Assembly: GCA_001910725.1 (NCBI GenBank)
Contig: MJGA01000017.1
Coordinates: forward strand, 186,001 to 250,000
Length of the DNA: 64,000 bases
Reading direction: 5' to 3'
Source: Phanerodontia chrysosporium
Lineage: Eukaryota > Basidiomycota > Agaricomycetes > Polyporales > Phanerochaetaceae
Part shown: piece after piece, positions 35,120 through 46,843 of the stretch
How positions within the stretch are numbered: position 1 is the stretch's first letter
Layout: every line of letters begins with the position of its first letter
Notes under the pieces: generated by a model
What the model saw: the letters and a program-made list of their open reading frames with translations, nothing else
Databases searched by the model: none
Told to the model about the DNA's origin: nothing
Program-made: the position numbers and the translations under genes

Positions 35120-36874
35120 ATGTACACCAAAGCTATCGTTCCTTCTCTTCTGCTTGCTGCTTCCGCCAATGCTGCCGCTCTTCCCTACGCAAGGAGGGCT
35201 CCGCAGTGGGCTGATCCTGCCATGCGTGAGTGCCTAGCCCTGCATAATCATCAAAAACACACCCTGACGTGATCTCAAAGACGACTTGATGGGTGGTCCT
35301 CCGCATCCGGCTGGCAAGTACGGCGCGCAAATCCAGGAAATGGTCAAGAGCCTGCCTCCGCAGCGTGAGTCCCATGCACGGTCCACATGCGCCGGATCAT
35401 TGACATCTCAGCAGTACAGGGCCCGATGGCAGCTGCGATTGCGAATGCCTACCATCAGTACGATGTGTCGCAGAGCGCGGGCTCGGACAACACAGGCGGC
35501 TCGAACCAGCCGCCGAGCAACTCTGCAGGCCCGGGGCCTGCGTCGCCCACCAGCGGTATGTCAGCGTTCATGTCCGGCGCAGCGACAGCAACCGCATCAG
35601 CTACGCCGTCGCTCACAATCTCAATCCCCGCGCCGGTATCGCCGACTGGGGCTCCCAGCTCTCCCGGTAGCCCTGGCTCACCGTCCAGCCCGCCAAGCTC
35701 TCCGTCTGGTGCGCCGACCTTGCCTACAGACACGCCAGCGTCCCCGACAGGTGCACCAGCCTCTCCGACGGGCGCCACGAGCGCTCTTAGCTCTGGTGCG
35801 CCGGCGTCGCCGACTGGCACTGCCGCGCCGTCGCCCGCTGGTGGTGCGCCTACTGGCACGCCTGTAGATTCAAGTGCTCCTCCTGCGTCACCCACTGGCA
35901 GCGCTCCTCCTGCCTCTCCCACGGCAGTGCGCCTCTGGCCTCGCCCACTGACAACGCACCGCCTGCTTCTCCTACGGGTAATGCGCCCTCCGGATCACCG
36001 ACCGATGCCCCCGCTGCATCGCCCACAGACGCTCCCCCGACCTCGCCAACGGGTGCGTCCTCAGGAGCTCCAGCGTCGCTGACTGGCAGTCCTGCATCCG
36101 CGACGCCGACAGATGGTGCGCCCTCCGCCGCCCCGACCGATGGTTCAGTCTCAGCAACGCCAACCGACGGCGCTGCCTCTGCCTCTGCCACTCCGACCGA
36201 CAGCTCCGCGTCCGCGAGCCCGACAGACGGCTCTGCGGCCTCTGCAGCGTCCCCGACGCCCTCGGGCATGCGCCGCCGGCGCCGCGCGCTGGACGAGCGC
36301 GGCATCATCGAGGACATCGTCGCGGGCAAGCCGCTCGCGCAGATCGCGGACGACGTCGTGACGCTCCTTCCGAGTAACAGTGCGTGCCGCCCTGTCGTCA
36401 CAACCGCTGGCGCCGCGTGATGCTGACTGGCCTCGTTGCAGTTGCGTCGCCCATTGCGGAGCTGATCGCTGCGGTCGAGGGAAGCTCGGGGGCGTCGACG
36501 CCCGCGGCTACGCCGACATCAGCGTCGACATCTGCGGCGATCACGACGTCTGTGGCCACGTCGACGTAAGCCGTCTTATCGGTCTGTCTAGAGCCACCTT
36601 TGTTGACCCGTGCCCCTAGCCCATCCCCCACATCCTCGTCGTTCTCGACCGTGTTCAGCACTGCGACAACGCTCACGCCAAGCTACCCCGTCCTGACAGG
36701 CGCACCTGCCCCGCCGGTGAGGTTGCAGCGGCCCCGACCTCGTCCTCGTCCTCAGCGTCCGCCTCTGCGACCGCGCAGGCGAATGCCGCGCCCGGTGCAT
36801 TCTCGCGCCCGTCAGTCGTCGGCGCGGCTGCGCTTGTCGCGAGCATGGTCCTCGGAGCTCTCGTAGCGCTGTGA
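35120..36874 (+). CDS. secreted Ser/Thr/Pro-rich protein with a GPI-type C-terminus
   Basis: Signal peptide MYTKAIVPSLLLAASANA, then a short globular region (MGGPPHPAGKYGAQIQEMVKS, PMAAAIANAYHQYD). A long low-complexity section built of repeated SPTGAPA and TPTDGSA units follows. A basic patch (MRRRRRALDERG) and a short DIVAGKPLAQIADDVVTLLP segment come next, then more Ser/Thr-rich sequence. It ends in a hydrophobic VVGAAALVASMVLGALVAL, as expected for a GPI anchor signal. Several short introns are present (near 35226-35280, 35366-35412 and 36378-36440). The frame is lost twice, near 35925 and 36718, each where one base is likely missing. It is probably a cell-wall protein; repeat number may vary between strains. 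Confidence 0.65.
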
Positions 36875-37335
36875 GCTGCTCAACGGGCTCACGTCAGGCC
36901 CTGTTGCCATCGGTAGTAGAAACATCCAGATGAGCGGGCTCTCGCGAGAAGGGCATGCTCCAGTCTTCAATTCGCGCAGATACTTGTGGACATGAGATGG
37001 CCCCTATTTGAAGGCAGAGATTACATACCCAAACGGATGCTCCCTATGTATCGTGTTCTCAGACGTTGTACTCTGCTGAAGAGCGTAGTAAAGCTGGTAG
37101 TAGCACACAGAACACCAATTAGCTCATCACGCCAACCGATATTTGGGCGCTTACGCGCCTTGCCCTCTTACCACGTCCACTCGCACCGGAGCAATATCAT
37201 CGCACATTTCATCCCTCTGTGATTGGAGAGAGCTTGGAGACGTGTGGTATAGGCTGCTTGGCTTAGGAGATTGTGGAAAGTGCGTAGCTGCACTTCGGAC
37301 TCGACGTTCATTGCTCGCAGGACACCTTAGCTGCC
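36875..37335. other. intergenic
   Basis: Upstream region of the COG8 gene. No gene seen. Confidence 0.5.
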
Positions 37336-39126
37336 ATGGACCTTGGGGCATCTGACGATTCGAGAACTGCACTTGTTGGGGACGACGAAGTGTCGGATAA
37401 TCTTCCGTCGCTGTCTGAACTGTTGGCCTCTTCAGCTCCTGTCACAGTTGCTCCTTCAACGCTCGCGAAGCCCGAGATCTCGGCATACCTATCTCATCTA
37501 ACCAACCTGCCACTTTCTGAACTCGAAGCTGAACCTACGACACTATCTTCCTCCTCTGCACAACTCACGAATGCACTCACAACTCTCTGCCACACCTCGT
37601 ATCCCACGTTCCTGTCGCTGCATGCAACTACGGCGACTCTATCCTCATCCCTCTCATCATTATCGTCTTCGCTCGACGGGCTGCTATCAGCACTTCCAGC
37701 ATTAGAAGCTTCGGCACGGTCCTTTGCGCAGGAGACAAGAGAGATACAGAAGGACCGCCGGAAAGCTAGTCTCGTCCTCGAGCAGCATGACAAGCTGTAC
37801 GACGTGCTTTCGCTCCCGATGCTGCTCGACTCCTGCATCCGGAACCACAACTACAACGAGGCGCTGCTCCTCGCGAACCACGCGTCGAACCTCGCACAAC
37901 GCTTCCCCGCAAACCCGATCGTGCAGTCCGTCAAGAGCGAGTGCGACGCGCGTGTGCAGGCGATGCTCGCGCAACTGCTCGGGATGCTGCGCGAGCAGGC
38001 GAAGTTGCCCGCACTGTTCCGTGCCGTGAATTTTCTGCGCAAGATGGACGTGCTCAACGAGCAGGAGCTCGCGCTCGCGTTCCTCACGGGGCGCGTCGCG
38101 TACCTGGAGGGCGCGCTGCGGGCGGTGGACGTCGAGCGCAAGGGGCTGGAGGGCGACCGGGAGCGGGACAAGGAGACGTATGCGCGGTTCTTGAAGAAAT
38201 ACATCGACGTCTGGCGCGAGGGCGTGTACGACGTCGTGACGCAGTACACGACAATCTTCCTCGAACGTGTGCCGGCGCCGGGCGCGGCACCCGCCGCACC
38301 GCCCGCGCAGCTGCACATGCTGCTTCGCATGTTCACGACCGAGCAGCTGCAGGCGCTGCTCAAGCTCCTTCGCGAGACGCTCCCGCACATCCCGGACCCC
38401 GCGCTCCTGAACTCGCTGCTCACGCAGCTGACGTACTGCGCCAATTCGTTCGCGCGCGTCGGCCTCGACTTCAAGCTGCTCCTCGCGCCCATCTTCGTCG
38501 ATGCCGTTCGCTCGGCCGTCACGCAGGAGCTGGACGACGCTGCCGCGGCGTGGGCCTCGAAGCTCGTCCCGCCGAAAGACAGGCCCGGCCCATCGTCGAC
38601 GCCCAAGAAACCGTCGCAGCTGCTCGTCGCGGCATCTGCAGCGTCTGCGCCCCCGCTCCCAACGCCGGTACAGCTCGACGCTGTCCGCACAGGGCCCCCG
38701 CACGCGCCTCCGCAGATCCTGCTGTCGTACCCCGCGCTGGCGCTGTACACGAACGCGGTGCTCTCGGCGCTGAACGGCCTGCGCCTCCTGGCCCCCGTCG
38801 AGCTCTTCCGCGACCTCGCGCAGGTCCTCGAGCGTACACTGGCGAAGGGCGCGGAGGCACTGCTGCAGTACGCAAGGGACAGACTGTGGCTGGGTGGCAA
38901 GCCGCCTGCGAACGGGGAACAGGCAGAGGAGGACAGCAAGATTCTGCGTGCGACTGGGACGGTGTATTTCGAGGTGTTCGTGCCGTTCGTGACGCGTGCG
39001 TTGGCGGAGGGTGTGTATGGCAGGCAGACGGAGAATCTGGTGGGCGAGCAGGTTGGGGAGGTTAGGAGGGCATGGGCCGAGCTGTTCTCAACTCGGAGGC
39101 CACATGAGTGTTGTCTTGCCTTGTGA
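37336..39126 (+). CDS. COG8: conserved oligomeric Golgi complex subunit 8
   Basis: Part of the COG tether that guides retrograde vesicles within the Golgi. This is one open frame of 596 codons without an intron, unusual for this window. The N-terminal Dor1 domain shows EISAYLSHLTNLPLSELEAE, a Ser-rich helical segment, and LVLEQHDKLYDVLSLPMLLDSCIRNHNYNEAL. Further motifs are LREQAKLPALFRAVNFLRKMDVLNE and FLKKYIDVWREGVYDVVTQY. The C-terminal part has LLSYPALALYTNAVLSALNGLRLLAP. The stop is at 39126; splicing out 39123-39175 would extend the protein by a few dozen residues, and I cannot tell which form is used. The frame is clean throughout. Confidence 0.9.
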   Translation: MDLGASDDSRTALVGDDEVSDNLPSLSELLASSAPVTVAPSTLAKPEISAYLSHLTNLPLSELEAEPTTLSSSSAQLTNALTTLCHTSYPTFLSLHATTATLSSSLSSLSSSLDGLLSALPALEASARSFAQETREIQKDRRKASLVLEQHDKLYDVLSLPMLLDSCIRNHNYNEALLLANHASNLAQRFPANPIVQSVKSECDARVQAMLAQLLGMLREQAKLPALFRAVNFLRKMDVLNEQELALAFLTGRVAYLEGALRAVDVERKGLEGDRERDKETYARFLKKYIDVWREGVYDVVTQYTTIFLERVPAPGAAPAAPPAQLHMLLRMFTTEQLQALLKLLRETLPHIPDPALLNSLLTQLTYCANSFARVGLDFKLLLAPIFVDAVRSAVTQELDDAAAAWASKLVPPKDRPGPSSTPKKPSQLLVAASAASAPPLPTPVQLDAVRTGPPHAPPQILLSYPALALYTNAVLSALNGLRLLAPVELFRDLAQVLERTLAKGAEALLQYARDRLWLGGKPPANGEQAEEDSKILRATGTVYFEVFVPFVTRALAEGVYGRQTENLVGEQVGEVRRAWAELFSTRRPHECCLAL

Positions 39127-39503
39127 GTATCGCTCGCGAAGTATGCCCTCCCAAGCTGACTTTTACAATCCCTTCAGAGTGAATCTGCTGGACCATAGTA
39201 CCGTATATCATAATTTATTCGCACCTTTCAGGGATTCCGTCGTGTGCAGCCGCCGTCCATATCCGGGGCAGCCGCTTCCTGACTTGGAAGGGACTCGGGA
39301 CCTCCGCCTTGGGTAGCTTCCATCACAAACGGCTCGGGATCGACCCCATGACGTCGGTGACCTCACCATCGCTGTCGGACGCAGTGGTCAGCCGCACTGC
39401 GCATATATAGCTTGTCGCTGATGCTTTCGGATCGAAAACGACTTCATCTCCTCCACATACCCTAGTTGACTACGCACATACTCAGCGTATTCTTTCTACT
39501 ATC
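39127..39503. other. intergenic with a promoter
   Basis: Holds the TATA box at 39404-39409 for the next gene. No other gene is seen unless the COG8 3' end is spliced into it. Confidence 0.5.
39404..39409 (+). promoter_or_regulatory. TATA box upstream of the small membrane protein gene
   Basis: Reads TATATA within gcatatatag, about 95 bases before the ATG at 39504. Confidence 0.5.
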
Positions 39504-40483
39504 ATGGGCAACGAAGTTTCTCGCGCTCGCTCCCTGGCCGTCGGGTCGTTCGCTATCAACTTTGCCACCCAGACCTATGGGATGCTCACCAGTCCCAACA
39601 TGAAGGAAGTCGCGGACGCGGTGAGTTCATTCCCTATGCGCTCGCCAGGCCATACTGAAACGTTCTAGAATCACTTTGCGTTCTCACCCAACCCGTGGTT
39701 TATCGCCGCCTTCTTCTCCGGCCAGGTCGTTCTACAGCTGTACTGGATTCGCCAGCTCTTCGCGTTGAATCCAACAGGATACCAGCCCATCAAAGGCACC
39801 GGGGCGTCTCAAAGCGAGACGACCGAATTCGGCAAGCAGCAAGCCGCCGACGAGGCTGCCTCTGTGGCGGTCTCGTACGCCCCTGTATATGCGCTTGGCA
39901 ACTTATGCATCGGTGAGTCGGTGTCGGCGTTTTCGAGACACAACAGCGATACTGAACGAGTGTGTGTTTGCGCAGCGGGGTGGCTCTTCTTCTGGCTCCG
40001 TGAAGGCTTCAACATGTCCCAGATCCTCGTAACGATCAACACTGCCGCTCAGCTGCTCGCCGTCGCGCGGCTGCCAAGCCTTACCGCAGCGAGCCCCACG
40101 CTCCTGTGGACGACGCACCTCGTCGCGAAGACGTTCGCCGGTATCGGCATTTTGGATTTCATTGATAATGGGGGTGTCGCAGCGGTACGTGCTACCGTTC
40201 CTCACTCGTCTGCGCCCTGCTGATGCGCGTGTGGCATCGCTAACAGCGCCTGAGGGCGCCCCCGGGCGCGGTGCTTCAGGGCTTGACATACGCAATGTTT
40301 CCGACGGTGGCTGCAATGTCTGGCCCCATTTTTGGGTCGACTCTCGTGTATGACCTGCTCGGCATGTACGTCGGCCAACGCGCTGTGGCAGGTGCTGAGT
40401 CCTGGAGTGCTGGTTTGGGATGGACGGCCCTTGCGACTGGAGGTATCGTTGTGGCGAAGGGTCTCATGGCTCTGCGCAGGTAA
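39504..40483 (+). CDS. small multispan membrane protein of unknown function
   Basis: Four exons fit exactly: 39504-39620, 39669-39912, 39976-40184 and 40247-40483. Hydrophobic segments include NPWFIAAFFSGQVVLQLYWI, APVYALGNLCIAGWLFFWL, SQILVTINTAAQLLAVARL, LVAKTFAGIGILDFIDNGG and WTALATGGIVVAKGLMAL. Together they give a compact protein of about 270 residues with four to six membrane spans. The N-terminus MGNEVSRARSLAVGSFAINF could carry a myristoylation glycine, though this is only a pattern. I recognise the type from other mushroom genomes as an uncharacterised membrane protein and know of no function. Confidence 0.72.
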
Positions 40484-41177
40484 TATGCTCGATGGATAAT
40501 GTAGAGACAGCGACAGTAATGGAGGTAGAGACTAGCCGCAATGCAAACTTGTTGTCATCCTTCGCTGATAGTGCTTGTATTCGTTTCCTTGGCGCATGGT
40601 GCTCGTCGTTCCTAGCGCGGCCATTTGAGTGACGTCCGACCGGAGTTCTCGTTATTGGCCGTCACTTGCCGGTCCTGCAGTAGAGACGCACGCCACGGCC
40701 TCTGCCGGGGCCTATGAGTGATGGTGCGGCCGCGGCTTCGGGCGCTGCGTTGAATCTCAAGCCCGAGGCTGCAATGCTGAGGCGGTCGCATGCGCCCGGT
40801 GCGATTCCGTGTGTGTTGCGTTGTGCTCCGCGCCCGGAGGATCATTCAGTTCGCGGGCGACGGAGCCAAGTTTCTCTTGCGGATGAAACAGCGAGCACAG
40901 GATCTGGGTCGATCCGCGGTGGCTGTGAGCGGCCGAAACGCGAAGGGGCCTCATTGACCGTCGCGCGCGAACTTGCACGCTTGCCCGATCAGGCAGTTCT
41001 CTGATGGGATTCGCGTGCACAGCAGCTCATGTCAGCAGTGCGCGCGCCACGCGCGTGGGCGCTTTATTAGAGAGGGCACGCGCAGCCGCCGGCAAGCATG
41101 CAGGAGCGCCTCGCCCGCCGTCGCCGTCCTCTTTGCATCTCTCCTTTGCCCACGACCGTCGCCCGAAACCGCAGACA
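40484..41177. other. intergenic
   Basis: Promoter region of the Zn2Cys6 regulator. Short frames only. Confidence 0.5.
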
Positions 41178-44100
41178 ATGTCCAGTGCCGGCAACACGCC
41201 GTCGCAGCCCCCGCCCTCGTCCTCGGCCGCCCGCGCGCCGTCGTCCAGCGCCGGCGGCAGCGGCGCGGAGCCCGAGCAGCCGCTGCCTCCTGTCAAGCAG
41301 AGGCGCAAGCCTGGCCGCGTGCCGGTCTCCTGCGCGGAGTGCCGCCGGTAGGGTACGCTCCGCCCGTCCCTGAGGCCGACTCGCTGATTGGTTGAGTTTC
41401 CCGCACACAGGCTCAAGTTGCGCTGCGACCGCAAGGTGCGTGTTGCGCCTCTCGGCGCGCTCTGCGGGAGGGCTGACGGGCGGCGTTGCAGGTGCCTTGC
41501 GAGACGTGTGTGAAGCGAGGGTGTTCTGCGATATGTCCCGAAGGTGAGTACGCGTGTGTGCCTCGGTATATGCAGCTCACTCGCGAGTGCAGGATCCTTG
41601 ACCACCGGCAATAGGTCCAACAGGTGAGGACATCTCACCATGCGTGCTGCAGGCTTCTCATCACGGCGCCCCAGACTCTCGTTCGCCGATGCCGAAGAAC
41701 TGCAGAAGAAAATCGAACGTCTGCGCGGGCGCGTCAAGGTGCTCGAGGGCGCACTGCGCACGCTGCAGTCAGACGTCTCAGACGAACCACACCCGCTCCT
41801 CCTCGACACCGACGAGTCCACCGCCGTCATCGACACCACGCCCACCGCGGGTCCCTCTAACCCCAAAACCACCTCGGACCCGCCAGCAGAGCGCGACCCT
41901 CCGCAGGCCATGACGCGCGAAGACGAGGAGTTCATCGGCGCGTTCGGTGCGTTCTGCGGGCAACTGTATGCGGGCCCTTGCGGCTTACTGACAGACTGGC
42001 ACAGGCACTTTGACGCTAGGCATGCGCGGCGAGTCGCGGTATTACGGCTCGACGGCGCGCTCAGAGGTGCGCTGTGCAAGAACTCTCACGCTATCGCGAA
42101 GCTAATCTTTGGTCCGTCTGTAGTTTCTCGTACACGTAGGCTATATGCGGTCGAAATTACGTTCTGAAGCTGATACATGCTGCATGCAGGGTCCAGGGAC
42201 AGGCGGCTGGGCCGAGTTCGGATGTCATCGAGAAAACTTTCCGCGGTTCAGCCAGCAAGTCTATGACGAGTCGGTCAAGACGTATGATACCACATGCGAC
42301 ATTCCGGAGGTCAGAATGCAAGTATGGCGGCTACTGCCTACGCTCGGCCAGGCATGTCGACTGGTCGAGATATTCATAGATATAGGCGACTTCCTGTGCG
42401 TGTACTGTCGCGTCCAGTGCGCATATACTCACCTCTATTCGCCCAGATGGCAACCTGTGCCTCGTTCGCAACTCTACGATGAGATCCTGAGTGTTATTTA
42501 CCGTTCACTCCCGTGAGCGTCATCTGGTCATCGTCTTTTGCGTGGACTGACGTCTCTAGCAGAATTGGTATGGACGATAACAACATCGTCTCGTCTCATG
42601 CAGCAGCTGTGCTGTATATGGTTTTCGCGCTGGCAGCCCTGTTCGATCCCGACTTGCCGCAGTACTCAACGCTGGCAACAGAATACTTTCTTCTGTCCCG
42701 GTTAGCACTTCGCTGTGCGTCGCCAGTACACGATACCACTCTATGGGCTATACAGGCGCTAGTGCGTGCTTTAGGGCAGTTCTGTCAGGCATTTTGACTT
42801 AATCAGAGACTAGGTGTATCAAGTGCACTTTCAGGAGTTGTGGTGTGATAGCAGTATGGCACCACACTTCGTGTCGCACAATGCCTGGGTACTCGAGGGC
42901 TTTGTTGTAAAGCTTTCATACAGCGTAAGTGTCCGGAGTATGTCTACTAGCCCTCATTGCTAACTCTTGGCTCCTTAGATCGGTCTTCGTACGCTTGTAC
43001 CCTCTCTCTTCTCATTATAACTTGCCCTCACTATCGTGTGACAGATGTCCGAAGCTCCAGGTGGCATCTGGATGAAGAGGCAAGCACCCGCCGCGCTTAT
43101 GTCTTCTGGCAAGTCTTCGTTCGCGATACATGGCTAGTAAGTCTACTTCTCTGACAATTTGGACTACTCTCAACACGACTCGTAGAGCTTCACCTTCGGC
43201 AGACCGCCATGTATAAACCTAGCTTGGGTAGATTGTGAGTACCCCAAGGATCCGGAGGAGAGGATCGACGCCGAGGGTAATCCTGAGTGGGGCTGTGAGT
43301 TCAAGATTGACTTCTGAAGAATGTACTATGCTGATGAATATGTCAGTCCACCCTTGGTCATGGCAATTCTCTAAGCTATTGCACAACGTTCGCGCGACGG
43401 CATTTGCTGCAGCAGTGCCACAGTACACGAAGATCCTTGAACTCGACCGCAAGATCCGCGATTATCCCGTTCCGTACAGCATGCGTGGGAAATGCGGGCA
43501 GGTCGAGGCTGTCGAGCCTAGCAAGGCGACACACATGCAGCGTTACATCTGCATGGCTGCAAAAGAGATCAGTACGGAGGCTTTTCGTAGATTTCGCCAC
43601 GCACTGGAACTAATACACGCCTGTTACAGCACTGCTGAATTTACACCGGCCCTACTTTGCGCAGGCGCTGCACGATAGTCCACATGACATCCTGAAGCAT
43701 CGCTACGCGCCTTCCGTGCTCGCGATATACCGATCGGCATGGCGCCTTATCGAGGCGTTGCGCCATACACACGACCGCGTCCCCTTCGTTACCGAACGGT
43801 GGGGCATCGCGTGGTCACTTTCCATGTCAGCTGCGGTACGTGTCGCGGACTTGAGACCACGATGGAATGGCAAGCTGACGCGGATCCAGATCGTGATGTG
43901 CTTGATGGTCACCCGCGCACCGACGTCGTCCTTCGCGCCCGCGTCGCTGCACGAGCTCGATCGGCTCTGCGACATCTTTGAGCGCTGTGCAGATCGTTCC
44001 ATGACGGCCGCAAACAACGTCGTGCGTTTTATTCCTTCTTTGTCGCCAGAGGTCCCATTTCTGATGTCTGGCGCAGGACGTCGTCCGCAAACTCCAACGG

Positions 44101-44866
44101 CAGGCGCACGAGGCCCTTACGCACGCCGAGCAGCAGCCGCGCAGCAGCCCGGCCGCGTGCGAGCTCGACAGGCTCGGCGGCAAGACACACCTCATTGCGT
44201 CCGACGGCGCGGGGAACGTGCACAGCATGCCGTCGCCGCGGGCAGCAACGGGAGCGCCAGTGGAGGCAGCGGCGCGTCGACCCTGTCTGATGCGCACGCG
44301 TCCGCGTCGTCCTCGAGCTCGGCGTCGCCGCACGTCGATGCGCGCTGCATGAACGTGCAGGAGCACGCGCACCCGATCATCGTTTCGGACTTGCACATCT
44401 TCGAGGACATGGCGCTTGCGCCCGGCGGCTCCACCAGTGGCGGCGGGCGCGGGGGCGCGGGTGCGGGTGCGGGCGACGCTGCGTTCGCGTTCCACCTCGC
44501 CGCGCCGTGGCCGCTGCCGATCGAGACGGACTTTTCGCCCGACTTCCAGACGATGCAGGAAGTCGCGGGGTACTACGGGCCGGACTACTTTGGGAGCGCG
44601 CCAACATCGCCGCAGCACAGGGCATGCAGGTGCAGCAACAGCACCAACACCAGCACCAGAGCCAGACGCAGCAGCAGCAGGCCCCGCGGCGGATACATGA
44701 TCACGCACAGCAGCAGCAGCAGCAGCCGATGCAGGGCATCCAGCAGTATAGCGGGCCCTCGATCAATGGGACGGTCATGAACGGTGGAGGCATCACTGCG
44801 ATGCAGATGGCGCCGCCGGTGCTCGACGCGACGTGGCAGTCGTTTGTCGAGCAGCTTGGATTCTGA
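41178..44866 (+). CDS. Zn2Cys6 fungal transcription factor
   Basis: Begins MSSAGNTPSQPPPSSS, then a proline-rich basic lead (KQRRKPGRVPVS) and the binuclear zinc cluster, which is split by introns. The cysteines lie in CAECRR, LKLRCDRK and VPCETCVKRGCSAICPEGS and fit the CX2CX6CX5CX2CX8C pattern. An intron of about 77 bases (near 41613-41689) joins LTTGNR to LSFADAEELQKKIERLRGRVKVLEGAL, a coiled-coil dimer region. A fungal-specific middle domain with many short introns follows (for example SHAAAVLYMVFALAALFDPDLP and HPWSWQFSKLLHNVRA). The tail is rich in Gln and His and ends DATWQSFVEQLGF, which may be an activation patch. One frame slip near 44592 precedes the Gln-rich tail. It is nuclear; target genes are unknown. 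Confidence 0.83.
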
Positions 44867-45663
44867 GGTTACAACGTTACCACTGTTTTCTATCGCTGTA
44901 TCATATCTACTCTTCTGTATCAACTAGGAGGCAGGATTTGGATGTTGAACGGGTGCGCGAGTGGGACAGCTTTGGGTCAGGACCATGAAGAAGGCGCATG
45001 GTATGTACTCTGGAAGACATTGCGGGTAGGGACAGAAGGTTGACATCACCTTTGGGCCGCCGTTCTCAGTGGACTGATCGTGTTGTTTTCTGGGGTGCTT
45101 CGTCGTCAGGTAATCCTAAACATGACAGCAGCCTGGAACAAACCAGCCTCTCAACGCCAGTGCTAGTCTCGATATCGAAGACGCTGCCATCCATGTCATC
45201 CAGCCCCGACACTTCTGACAAGGGAAGATGCCCTTCCATGCGCGGGCAGGTGTCTGAAGATTGGATTCTCCTCTGAAAGCGCAGCGATACCATAGGGAAC
45301 AAAGGATGTCAAGTCGCACCGAACGAAAGTTGACCCTCGGGTAAGCATAGGAGCGGAGATAGATGGGACTGAAAGAGGCCTTTGTATGCCATTGTGAAAG
45401 CTGTGCGGGCGCGGAAAACTGCTCGCCACTCGTGTATGGCGGCCCACGCTAGTCCATACGAGGCGAAGTTGGCCACACACGATCGAGTGGCGTCCCGTCA
45501 CGCGTCCGTATATAAAGGGTGTCCCCCCCCTTCTCTCTTCTCTCATCTGCATCCCTCCCCTGCGAGCCACACGCGAACTACGTCGTCATACTGTCGCTCG
45601 AATCTCGGCATCATTTGTCACTCAACTTCAACCACAACGATCCCGTCCACCCTACCAGCTACA
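44867..45663. other. intergenic, promoter of the second orphan gene
   Basis: Holds the conserved element and TATA box at 45471-45515 and a run of C bases just after it. No gene. Confidence 0.5.
45471..45515 (+). promoter_or_regulatory. GGCCACAC/GAGTGGCGTCC element plus TATA box of the second orphan gene
   Basis: Reads GGCCACACACGATCGAGTGG then CGTCC, with TATATAA at 45509-45515. The ATG is at 45664. The same word order precedes the paralogue at 4853, on the other strand. Confidence 0.6.
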
Positions 45664-46843
45664 ATGGTCTACGAGACTCGCGCGGAGAGACGATACGCCC
45701 TGGCGCGAACCGTTGAGATGTTCGGGCATCTCAAGGGAATCGCCTTGCTGGTGCCTGGCTTTGCGACGACCTCGCCGACGTGCTTCCGGAATTGCTGGTA
45801 CGCGTCGAGGAGCTTCGCGAGGTCGTCGAAAGAATACGCGAGGTCCCGATTGCCAACCAGTCTCGCGGCACACACCACCTGCACGACGAGTTGAACATGA
45901 ATCTCGCCGGTGGCCATTACCCCGTAAATGTCGACCATCGCCGATTGCCCAGCCCGCCCCCATACGCCTCTGTTGCCCCTACGGTGCGAGCATATAGTCC
46001 AGAGCCGCCCCGCGACTATGCCAGGAGAGGTGAGTTCGACTCCCCCAGTTCCTTTACCAGTATTAACTTTCGGCGTCCAGCTCTCCCAACCCCTCCACCC
46101 GCACCACGCTCTCCCGCTGCGGAGAGCAGTCGCAATATACGAACCATACCACCATTCGACGAACGACTGGTCCAGCGGTATCCACCGTTGGCTCGTTTGA
46201 GTCAAACAAACCAACAATGCATACAGCCGGACAAGGCCCCGCCTTGGCTCGCAACCAGCAGCCCGCGTATGAGGCCGCCGCCTTACAGGTTGAGGGTCCC
46301 GCGCGAACATCGTGGGCTGACCGGCGCCTTTGGCCCGAAGTTCAGCGCAGACGAACTTCGAGGCTCTGCACCAGGCCGCCTCTGACACACCCGAGGCCAG
46401 CGGACAAGCGGGCACCAGCACCAGCCGCGCGACCGGCAAAGGCAAAGGCCGCGCACGCCCCAATGGCGAAGACCATCGCGACGCCAACAGCGACGTCGCC
46501 CGCAACCGTCTTCGGTCTTTGGGCGACTTTGCGCGGTGGGCCGACAGCGTTGAGGCCGAGGAGGACGACGATGTCCCGCTCCCGGCCTTCCTCCATCCGT
46601 GGGCATCCGTGTACCACGTCGGAGACGACACTTCCAAGCGAGATGCCCGCGGAAGAGTCCTGTCTCGCGCTGCAGGCGTTCAGCTCCGCGACAGAACGCC
46701 GTCGCGGGCCCCTCTACCGCCGCAAGGCCCAACACGACGACCACGGCGGCCGTCACTGTCGGGATCGTACACCTTCCGCCCCCACCTCCGCCCGCCCTGC
46801 CTGGCAGGGCCTGAAGATGCGGCTTGAGTACATCCTGAATTGA
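45664..46843 (+). CDS. orphan charged protein, paralogue of the 3.2-4.9 kb gene
   Basis: The start is MVYETRAERRYALARTVEMF. One base appears to be missing near 45757, after which the frame gives DVLPELLVRVEELREVVERIREV, a likely coiled coil. A Pro-rich region with FDERLVQRYPPL follows, and after a further frame change near 46340 come TSTSRATGKGKGRARP, RNRLRSLGDFARWADSVEAE and LPAFLHPWAS. An intron 46609-46675 (gtgtac to ctgcag) joins this to a C-terminal exon ending LKMRLEYILN. The RWA segment is conserved with the other copy through mostly synonymous or conservative changes, so it is under selection. Family and function unknown. Confidence 0.58.
46172..46230. repeat. 59-bp imperfect palindrome, copy 2
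   Basis: Centred on 46201 (gtttgagtcaaac). About 22 of 29 positions in the arms pair. It matches the palindrome at 4158-4216 in length, outer arms and place in the gene. Confidence 0.75.

Noticed and set aside
37941..39065. 374-codon open frame overlapping COG8
   Set aside because: A shifted-frame shadow of COG8 with an Arg/Ala-rich translation typical of GC-rich coding DNA.
45669..46637. 322-codon minus-strand frame across the second orphan gene
   Set aside because: Motif conservation with the paralogue is on the + strand; the minus frame is not kept in the other copy.
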